In this document: positions 1 through 6,049 of the stretch, one piece after another
How the letters are laid out: every line of letters begins with the position of its first letter
How positions within the stretch are numbered: position 1 is the stretch's first letter
Assembly: GCA_036743055.1 (NCBI GenBank)
Contig: DAINQE010000028.1
Location: 1-27,875, forward strand
Reading direction: 5' to 3'
DNA: 27,875 bases
Source of the DNA: Sabulitectum sp036743055
GTDB taxonomy: Bacteria > Fermentibacterota > Fermentibacteria > Fermentibacterales > JCC-6
Translations under genes and position numbers: made by a program
Notes under the pieces: generated by a model
What the model was told of the DNA's origin: nothing
The model's database searches: none
The model's input: the letters and a program-made list of their open reading frames with translations, nothing else

Positions 1-479
1 ATCCTCGTTGTGAAACCGTGGTCGTCGAACATGTCGGCCAGGTCCTCCACCACCTGCATGCCGTCGGTGCCGGCGTCATCCAGCCTGCCAACGAAGGGGC
101 TCACATAGGATGCTCCGGCGCACGCCGCGAGGTAGCCCTGGGCCGCCGAGAAAACCAGGGTGACATTGCAGGGTATGCCCTCGCTCTCCAGCACGGAACA
201 TGCACCTATGCCCTCCGGGGTGCAGGGAAGCTTGATCACCACGTTCTCGTGCCAGGCTGCCTTTTCCCGGCCCTGGGCGATCATTCCCGCCATGTCCTCG
301 CAGGTTACCTCGGCGCTCACAGGCCCGTCAACTATGGAGCATATCTCCCTGATAACCTCGGTGAAGTCCCTCCCCTCCCTTGCCACCAGGGTTGGGTTGG
401 TGGTTACACCGGAAAGCACGCCCCATGAGGCTATCTCCCTTATCTCATCCACATTGGCGGTATCAAGGTACAGTTCCAT
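1..479 (-). CDS. tal: Transaldolase / fructose-6-phosphate aldolase family (partial, C-terminus outside window)
   Basis: Class I aldolase of the small TalC/FSA transaldolase family, moving a dihydroxyacetone unit between sugar phosphates in the non-oxidative pentose phosphate pathway. The frame opens with MELYLDTANVDEI and continues with GVTTNPTLVA, both family hallmarks. The Schiff-base lysine is about residue 83 in VVIKLPCTPEG, followed by GIPCNVTLVFS and YVSPFVGRLDD. About 159 residues are visible of a usual ~215, so the C-terminus is missing at the window edge. The ATG at 479 is preceded by AAGGAG, which overlaps the uvrD stop codon 9 nt upstream, so the two genes are probably co-transcribed. 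Whether the activity is transaldolase or fructose-6-phosphate aldolase cannot be told from this part. Family assignment is firm. Confidence 0.93.
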   Translation of the reverse strand, partial: MELYLDTANVDEIREIASWGVLSGVTTNPTLVAREGRDFTEVIREICSIVDGPVSAEVTCEDMAGMIAQGREKAAWHENVVIKLPCTPEGIGACSVLESEGIPCNVTLVFSAAQGYLAACAGASYVSPFVGRLDDAGTDGMQVVEDLADMFDDHGFTTR

Positions 480-488
480 CGCTTCTCC

Positions 489-2651
489 TTATTCTACATC
501 CATCCTTGTGGCCTTCTCCTTGAGTACGGGTATGGGAACGTAGCCCGTGAGAAGGGTCTTTGGCTCGTCGAAACCGAAATCTATTTTCAGTTCCCACTCG
601 TCCCCGCGTTTCCGCGCGGCGATTACCAGGCCTTTTCCGTACCTGGGGTGCTTCACCAGGTTGCCTCTGGAATACGCAATTCCCCCAGACTGAACCGGAG
701 GCTGGGGGGCCGGTTCATCATCTGGCGCGTCGGGCTCCGTGAACCCTTCCCCCGAGGCGATCTCGCTGAGAAAACGGCTCGGGCCCATGAGGAAGCTCCC
801 CGGCCGGTTGCGCCTGGCGCACCAGGTGAGAAGAAGCCTTTCCCTGGCCCTGGTCATTCCCACGTAGAGAAGCCTTCTTTCTTCCTCCAGGTCCCTGGGG
901 GCGTACTCCTGGGCCCTTATGAAGGGAAGCATCCCCTCCTCCAGCCCGGAGACGAAAACGCTGTTGAACTCCAGCCCCTTGGCGCTGTGAAGGGTCATCA
1001 GCACCAGGCGGTCGTCGCCGGACCAGGTATCGGAACTTGCCAGAAGGCTCTGCTCCCCCAGGAAACCTGGAAGGCCCCCCTCGGGATTCCTGGCGTCGTA
1101 GCCGGCCACTTCGGCCCTTAGTTCCCGAAGGTTCTGAAGCCTGTTCTCATCCGCTATCTCCCCTGTGGTATAGAGGTCGGCTATGCCAGTGAAATCCATC
1201 ACCCTGTCCACTACGTCGCTGGCGGTGTCCCCTGCGGCCACGCCGTCCATGCACTTTCTGAGGTTCCTGCCCAGGGATTCAAGCGCCGCCTGACCCCTGC
1301 CGGATATGCCTTCGATGAAACCGCTCTTCTCAAGGGTGGCTATCACATCGGTGCCGTTCTGCTCGGCCCAGTGGAAGAAAGCTTCCTGTCCCTTGGCGCC
1401 AACGCCTCTTGTGGGCTTGTTCAGCACCCTTCTGAAGCTGGCGAAATCCAGCGGGTTCACAATCACCCTGAGATAGGCGATCACATCCTTTATCTCCGCC
1501 CTCTCGTAGAAGCGCACCGTTCCCACCAGTTCGTAGGGCACGTTCATCCTTACGCACATCTTCTCAAGTTCCAGGGACTGGGCGTTGGTCCTGAAAAGTA
1601 CGGCGATCTCCTTCCACGGGACGGAATCTTCGTTGATGTCCCTGGCGGCGGAGACTATGAACTGGGCCTCGTCCTCGGGGTTGAGGGTCTGGTGGACCCT
1701 TACCTTCTCGCCTGGGCCGATCACCGGTATAAGGGTCTTCCCGTGCCTGTCCCGGTTGTGGCTAACAAGGGAGGAAGCTGCTGCCAGGATGTTGCCGGTG
1801 GATCTGTAGTTGGTCTCCAGCCTTATGGTCTTCGCGCCGGAGAACTCATGGGGGAACCTGAGGATGTTCTCAACTCTGGCTCCGCGCCAGCCGTAAATGG
1901 ACTGGTCGTCGTCGCCCACCACGGTCACTACCGTTCCCTCACCGGTCATCTCCTTGAGTATCTCGTTCTGCACCCGGTTGGTGTCCTGGTACTCGTCCAC
2001 CAGTATCCTGGTGAACATCCTGCTGTAACGCTGTCCTATGTCATTATTTTGCCGCATAGCGCTCAGGACTTCCGTCAACAAATCGTCAAAGTCGAAGGCC
2101 CCACACTTCCGCAGTTCCTTCTGGTACTCGGCAAACACTTTGGCAAGGGCTTCCTGGTAAGGCGAGGAGGAGGATTCCAGGGCTTCTTCCGGAGTGATGA
2201 GGTCGTTCTTGCTGTTTGAGATGAATCCCTTCACCCCGGATGGCGTGAGTTTCACCGGGAGGTCAAGTTTCTTCAGGAGCCTTTTCACCAGGGTGTTCTG
2301 ATCGTCACCGTCGAATATCGAGAAGTTCTCGGGGTGATGAAGGGTCCTTGCCTCCCTGCGGAGGATCCAGGCGCAGATTCCGTGGAAGGTGCCCATGCGA
2401 AGCCTGATGTTGGACGACTCGAGCTGCCTGTGGACCCTCTCCCTCATCTCCCCGGCGGCCTTGTTGGTGAATGTCATGGCGAGGATGTCCCAAGGCCTGG
2501 CAACACCGGTGTCAATAATATGGGCGATTTTCGCCGTGAGCACCCTGGTTTTCCCGCTGCCGGCTCCGGCCAGAACGAGAAGGTGCCCGCTATTGTATTG
2601 CACTGCTTCTTTTTGCGCTTCGTTCAGTTGAATGGCGTCTACTTTTGGCAC
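489..2651 (-). CDS. uvrD: ATP-dependent DNA helicase UvrD/PcrA (superfamily 1A)
   Basis: A 3'-5' DNA helicase for nucleotide-excision and mismatch repair and for clearing replication or transcription conflicts. All SF1A motifs are visible: Walker A AGAGSGKT (28-35), motif Ia TFTNKAAGEM, motif II VDEYQDTN (about 218-225), motif III GDDDQSIYGWRGA (about 246-258), motif V LHSAKGLEF and motif VI LLYVGMTRARE. The C-terminus VKHPRYGKGLVIAA...LTGYVPI resembles the Tudor-like domain by which PcrA contacts RNA polymerase, so a PcrA-like role is inferred. At 720 residues it has the usual length. The start is GTG at 2651, with GGAAG upstream. It is the first gene of the pair with transaldolase and is divergent from a microprotein gene at 2708. 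Confidence 0.96.
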   Translation of the reverse strand: MPKVDAIQLNEAQKEAVQYNSGHLLVLAGAGSGKTRVLTAKIAHIIDTGVARPWDILAMTFTNKAAGEMRERVHRQLESSNIRLRMGTFHGICAWILRREARTLHHPENFSIFDGDDQNTLVKRLLKKLDLPVKLTPSGVKGFISNSKNDLITPEEALESSSSPYQEALAKVFAEYQKELRKCGAFDFDDLLTEVLSAMRQNNDIGQRYSRMFTRILVDEYQDTNRVQNEILKEMTGEGTVVTVVGDDDQSIYGWRGARVENILRFPHEFSGAKTIRLETNYRSTGNILAAASSLVSHNRDRHGKTLIPVIGPGEKVRVHQTLNPEDEAQFIVSAARDINEDSVPWKEIAVLFRTNAQSLELEKMCVRMNVPYELVGTVRFYERAEIKDVIAYLRVIVNPLDFASFRRVLNKPTRGVGAKGQEAFFHWAEQNGTDVIATLEKSGFIEGISGRGQAALESLGRNLRKCMDGVAAGDTASDVVDRVMDFTGIADLYTTGEIADENRLQNLRELRAEVAGYDARNPEGGLPGFLGEQSLLASSDTWSGDDRLVLMTLHSAKGLEFNSVFVSGLEEGMLPFIRAQEYAPRDLEEERRLLYVGMTRARERLLLTWCARRNRPGSFLMGPSRFLSEIASGEGFTEPDAPDDEPAPQPPVQSGGIAYSRGNLVKHPRYGKGLVIAARKRGDEWELKIDFGFDEPKTLLTGYVPIPVLKEKATRMDVE

Positions 2652-2707
2652 GTTTCTTGCTTCCTATATTCGCGTTTGAGTAACACTTCATGGAAAGAGG
2701 TTACAGG

Positions 2708-2797
2708 ATGTACAAACCCGGATTGAAGAGCTGGCTGCTGCTGTCGATGGCTATCGCGGCACTGCCCGCTTTCATTCTCGTCGCATGGCCGGTCTGA
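2708..2797 (+). CDS. 29-residue single-pass membrane microprotein
   Basis: A short frame of 29 codons encoding MYKPGLKSWLL, then a hydrophobic run (about residues 9-28, with two prolines) ending AWPV. A charged N-terminus followed by one hydrophobic span suggests a single transmembrane segment. The ATG is preceded by AGAGG at good spacing. The gene sits alone on the plus strand, divergent from uvrD, and is followed 60 nt later by a strong hairpin with a U-rich tail, as expected for an independent transcription unit. No family is recognised and no function is offered. It could instead be the start of a small RNA. The combination of ribosome-binding site, hydrophobic frame and terminator supports a gene, but one this short could arise by chance. 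Confidence 0.5.
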   Translation: MYKPGLKSWLLLSMAIAALPAFILVAWPV

Positions 2798-2857
2798 ACC
2801 CCCTCCCGGACCGGCAGACGGGGATGAGGGAACCACCCGACTGATCCGGGTTCCCAT

Positions 2858-2900
2858 ACGGGCAACCGGTCGACCCCTCCGGTTGCCCGTTCTCTTTATA
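2858..2900 (+). terminator. Intrinsic terminator of the microprotein gene
   Basis: A perfect 12-bp stem, ACGGGCAACCGG (2858-2869) pairing with CCGGTTGCCCGT (2879-2890), has a 9-nt loop and is followed by TCTCTTTATA. This is a good rho-independent terminator for the plus strand. On the minus strand the same hairpin lies just after the deoC stop (2901-2903) but lacks a U-tract there, so it would be a weaker terminator for deoC. Confidence 0.8.
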
Positions 2901-3551
2901 CTATTGATTTGTTTTATTGCCATTAACAATAGCTATACTGCTACTTGCACCGATCCGGGTTGCCCCGGCTTCGATCATGGCCAGGGCGTCTTCCCTTGTC
3001 CTTATTCCCCCTGAGGCCTTCACCCCCAGCCTGCCGCCCACGGTTTCGCTCATAAGGGCTATGTCCTCCGTGGTGGCTCCCCCCCCTGCGAAACCGGTGC
3101 TGGTCTTCACGAAGGCGGCTCCGGCTTCTTCGGAGAGTCTGCAGGCGAGGATCTTTTCCTCCCGGGTCAGGAGGCAGGTCTCCAGTATCACCTTCACCGG
3201 GGTCCCCTGCACGGCTTTCACCACCTCTTCGATGGACCGGAGAACCCCGCTTCGGTTCCCCGCCTTGAGAAGGCCCACCGGGAGGACCATGTCTATCTCC
3301 CCGGCGCCCCGGGATACAGCCCATTCCGCCTCCCCGGCGGCCATGGGCGTTGCCCCCAGTGGAAAACCCGCCACGGAGCAGACAAGGGGCTGCTTTTCCT
3401 TGAGCTCGCCGGCACACAGTGGCACCCAAAGGGGATTCACGCAAACGGAGCAGAAACCGTACTCCACCGCTTCCAGGCAGAGTTTCCGTATCTGATCACC
3501 GGTGGCGTCGGGTTTCAGGAGGGTGTGATCAATAACGGATGCCAGGTCCAA
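2901..3551 (-). CDS. deoC: Deoxyribose-phosphate aldolase
   Basis: Cleaves 2-deoxyribose 5-phosphate to glyceraldehyde 3-phosphate and acetaldehyde in deoxynucleoside breakdown. Class I aldolase signatures are clear: IDHTLLKPD near the N-terminus, EIDMVL with D87, Schiff-base K149 in FVKTSTGF, and K178 in VKASGGIRT. The 216-residue length is normal for the bacterial family. The start is TTG at 3551, chosen because GGGAGGAGG lies 7 nt upstream and the protein begins exactly at the conserved IDHTLL region. It overlaps the preceding lipoprotein gene by 23 nt, so it appears to be the last gene of the envelope operon. A functional link to that operon is not obvious. Confidence 0.95.
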   Translation of the reverse strand: MDLASVIDHTLLKPDATGDQIRKLCLEAVEYGFCSVCVNPLWVPLCAGELKEKQPLVCSVAGFPLGATPMAAGEAEWAVSRGAGEIDMVLPVGLLKAGNRSGVLRSIEEVVKAVQGTPVKVILETCLLTREEKILACRLSEEAGAAFVKTSTGFAGGGATTEDIALMSETVGGRLGVKASGGIRTREDALAMIEAGATRIGASSSIAIVNGNKTNQ

Positions 3552-4845
3552 TGCCCGCCTCCTCCCTGAAGAATACCAGGGCTATCTCCCCGGGAATGAC
3601 CTCCACCTCTTCCGCGGTCCATGTCCTTCCGTTCACAGTTACGGAAACCGGGTAGGTTCCCCTGGGAAGGGTAAGCCTGGCCATCTGTATCTGCGCGGGA
3701 AGGGTGAGCCACGCCCTGAGGTCCGCCCTCTCGGAGGCGGCGCCGAAGATGCTGAGGATGAGCCCTATCCCGGAACTCACGTTCTCGTTGTCGGTAAGCT
3801 CCTCGGCGATGTTCTCGCCCAGCTCAGCAACACCGGCCTTCACGGCCAGCCTTGCGGCGGCCCTGAGAACGTTCCTTCCGGCCATGTCCTCAAGGTTCTC
3901 CCTGGCTATGGAGTTCATGTCCTGGACCAGGAATAGTGATGAGCTGCGGCCCCCGGCCTGGATGCTTCCCGAGAAGTGCCTCCTGGGGAAGTCAGGTATC
4001 ACCGGAAGGGCCATTCTGTAAACCCTGTCCTCGGAATGCACCGTGAAGAAACTCTCCGCTCTGGGGGAAATGCTTCCCGTTTCCACCACGGCTACTATCT
4101 CTCCGGTGTCTTGCGCCGGCCTGGAGTATCCCAGGTAGCCCCACCTCTCCAGGAGCTCCAGATGGAGGCTCTCGAAGCCGGTGTAATCGGAAAGTCTCAG
4201 TATGTCCCGCTTCAGCTGTTCCGGCGCTCCCAGGCCGTAGTCTCTGGCGTAGATGGAGTCGTAGGCGGCGAGGGCCAGCCTGTAGCTTATCAGCGCATCG
4301 TCCCAGTCGCCGTTCATCTCGTAGAGAACTCCCATGAAGTACCTCACGAAAGCGTCCTCCGAGTACCGGTTGGGATTCTCTCCGTAGCTTGCGTTGAACT
4401 CCGCCAGCTTCTCGTTCACCCTTCTGGCCTCCACCGCCGCCTCCTGGGTGTCACCTGTGGATGCGTAACTGGCCGCCAGGCAGTAGTTGATGAAGACCTT
4501 CTCGTAGTCGGCTCCCCGGAAATCCAGTGCCAGGTCGCTGGTGATCATGGACTGGGCCTGCTGACCGATATCGGTGCCCCTCTGGAGGTCGCTGAGCCTG
4601 TCGGCGGCAAGGAGCGCGCTTCTGGCCACCGTGTGCTGCCCTGAATACCTGGCAAGGTTGCCCAGTTCCATGAGGTAGAGGAGCCTGTCCCTCCCGGTGC
4701 TGTCGGGAAAGACCTGCCGAAGCCGGTCCATGGCCTGGGAGGGGGTTCCCCTGTTGAGGTCGCGAATCACCGGGAACATGGTGTCGGTGTAGGATGAAGC
4801 GCACCCCAGGCTGAGCACCAGAAAGCCGATGATAAGGAGCTTCAC
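3529..4845 (-). CDS. Envelope lipoprotein with TPR-like repeats (COG3014-like), LpoB partner
   Basis: A 438-residue secreted protein. Residues 1-14 are a hydrophobic signal ending LSLGC, a lipobox-like site (the -3 position is Ser rather than Leu, so it is not ideal). Residues 30-260 look like helical TPR-type repeats, for example YCLAASYASTGDTQEAAVEAR and YFMGVLYEMNGDWDDALISY. The second half is a mixed domain with an alanine-rich segment (NVLRAAARLAVKAG). The architecture and its position directly after an lpoB-like gene match the uncharacterised COG3014 lipoproteins that commonly travel with LpoB. The start is GTG at 4845, only 4 nt after the lpoB stop, so translation is probably coupled. 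Role in the envelope is inferred and the biochemical function is unknown. Confidence 0.7.
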   Translation of the reverse strand: MKLLIIGFLVLSLGCASSYTDTMFPVIRDLNRGTPSQAMDRLRQVFPDSTGRDRLLYLMELGNLARYSGQHTVARSALLAADRLSDLQRGTDIGQQAQSMITSDLALDFRGADYEKVFINYCLAASYASTGDTQEAAVEARRVNEKLAEFNASYGENPNRYSEDAFVRYFMGVLYEMNGDWDDALISYRLALAAYDSIYARDYGLGAPEQLKRDILRLSDYTGFESLHLELLERWGYLGYSRPAQDTGEIVAVVETGSISPRAESFFTVHSEDRVYRMALPVIPDFPRRHFSGSIQAGGRSSSLFLVQDMNSIARENLEDMAGRNVLRAAARLAVKAGVAELGENIAEELTDNENVSSGIGLILSIFGAASERADLRAWLTLPAQIQMARLTLPRGTYPVSVTVNGRTWTAEEVEVIPGEIALVFFREEAGIGPGIRY

Positions 4846-4849
4846 TACC

Positions 4850-5122
4850 CTACCACTCGATGATCTTCTTGATCTCCGTGGATCCCATCCATACCTTCAG
4901 GGCGGTCTCCACGTCGATAAGTTCTATGTTCACCTGGTAGAACACCGCTCTGGTGTCATCGATCTGGTCCTCTATGGAGTTTACCGTTCCGGTCATCACG
5001 TAGTCGGCGCCTATCTCCCTGCCGAACTGGGCGGCGGTCTCCGGAGAGGCGAAGATGGTCTGGTCCCTGCGTTCGTCGCGGATCTCATCCCTCTCCCTGC
5101 CGCCTGAGGCGATCCTGAACTC
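4850..5122 (-). CDS. LpoB-like penicillin-binding-protein activator lipoprotein (partial, N-terminus lost in the N gap)
   Basis: The 90 visible C-terminal residues read FRIASGGRERDEIRDERRDQ, then GADYVMTGTVNSI, YQVNIELIDVETALKVWMGS and EIKKIIEW. This closely follows the C-terminal half of the LpoB family (PF13036), outer-membrane lipoproteins that reach through the periplasm to stimulate a bifunctional penicillin-binding protein. The N-terminal half with its expected lipobox lies in the assembly gap. The gene ends 4 nt before the TPR-like lipoprotein. The family also has CsgG/TolB-like relatives of unknown role, so activation of peptidoglycan synthesis here is an inference. Confidence 0.8.
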   Translation of the reverse strand, partial: EFRIASGGRERDEIRDERRDQTIFASPETAAQFGREIGADYVMTGTVNSIEDQIDDTRAVFYQVNIELIDVETALKVWMGSTEIKKIIEW

Positions 5123-5222
5123 NNNNNNNNNNNNNNNNNNNNNNNNNNNNNNNNNNNNNNNNNNNNNNNNNNNNNNNNNNNNNNNNNNNNNNNNNNNNNN
5201 NNNNNNNNNNNNNNNNNNNNNN
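5123..5222. other. Assembly gap (100 N)
   Basis: Exactly 100 N, the conventional placeholder for a scaffold gap of unknown length. It hides the N-terminus of the LpoB-like gene and its junction with the FGE-like gene, whose stop lies 3 nt from the gap. Because roughly 100 residues of LpoB are missing, the true gap should be nearer 300 nt or more. Confidence 0.98.
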
Positions 5223-5224
5223 GC

Positions 5225-6028
5225 CTATTCGGGAACCTCGATGGCTCCCCTGAAAACCACGTTGAAATACCCTTCATCCCTGTGCACCGCGGAAAGCTCC
5301 GGGGTCTCCCCGGGCTTGAAAATGGAAACATAGATAACCCCCGGGGCCGGGGCCGTTTCTGTGGGGTCCTCTCCGAATACCGTTCCGGCAAGCTCCCACA
5401 TTACCCTTTCCCGGGCGGTGCTGTACCCTGCGAACATGGCCTGAGTAGCCAGCGTTCCCAGCATGTCCCCCAGGGAAGCCCTCATCTGGCCTGAAAAGTC
5501 CGACATGGCCTGGTAGGCGTCGAGTTCCTGGATCAGCCCCTCCCTGTTGGCGGCGTAGAGCTCCGCCAGGGTGGGGAGCCTCTTGCCTTCGCTGGAGAGA
5601 TAGGACTGTGCGCCGCTCCAGGTTATGGAGGCAACGGCGTTCTCGAGGCACTGGGAGGGAACGGTTATTCCACCTGCCTGATCGCCCATGAACGGCGTAA
5701 AGGCAAGGAATTCCATGCTTTCCGCGGTGCTGCCGCCGGTGATGACAGCGCCGAGTTCCCTGGCTCCGAACCCTGAGCCGTTCAGCCATGGGAGGAACTC
5801 CCTGTAGGTAACCTGGGTGTCGTCGATGAAGAAGCCCTTAACCTCAAACTCCTCTCCCTCGATCTCCACGGTGGTTCCGGGAATGAAGGTCATGCCCTCC
5901 GGTGGAAGTGGAAGGAGGCACGATGAGCAGTACCCGGCTTCATCGGGGTTCCCGGACAGACACCTGGGGCATTCCCAGGCAAGCATTGGCACCGCTGCGA
6001 GCAGTAACAGAATCGGAAGAAATCTCAT
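5225..6028 (-). CDS. Exported zinc-ribbon plus FGE/SUMF1-like domain protein
   Basis: A 267-residue protein with a signal peptide (1-17), then a zinc-ribbon-like CPRC...CSSC pair (about 20-36), then a formylglycine-generating-enzyme-like (sulfatase-modifying factor) domain from about residue 44. Family landmarks are MTFIPGTTVEI, GFFIDDTQVTYREF, ITWSGAQSYLSSEGKRLPT and RVMWELAGTVFG. The domain is shorter than true FGE enzymes, and cysteines matching the catalytic pair are not evident, so a binding or structural role is more likely than sulfatase activation. The ATG at 6028 follows a near-perfect AAGGAGGT. It lies 21 nt after the barrel-protease stop and upstream of the LpoB-like gene, so it belongs to the envelope operon. 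The domain call is good and the function unknown. Confidence 0.75.
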   Translation of the reverse strand: MRFLPILLLLAAVPMLAWECPRCLSGNPDEAGYCSSCLLPLPPEGMTFIPGTTVEIEGEEFEVKGFFIDDTQVTYREFLPWLNGSGFGARELGAVITGGSTAESMEFLAFTPFMGDQAGGITVPSQCLENAVASITWSGAQSYLSSEGKRLPTLAELYAANREGLIQELDAYQAMSDFSGQMRASLGDMLGTLATQAMFAGYSTARERVMWELAGTVFGEDPTETAPAPGVIYVSIFKPGETPELSAVHRDEGYFNVVFRGAIEVPE

Positions 6029-6049
6029 ACGGTGGAAAGACCTCCTTCT

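Noticed and set aside
2639..2929. Minus-strand frame of 96 codons between deoC and uvrD
   Set aside because: Overlaps the terminator hairpin and the microprotein gene, has no good ribosome-binding site, and its sequence looks like translated hairpin and spacer.
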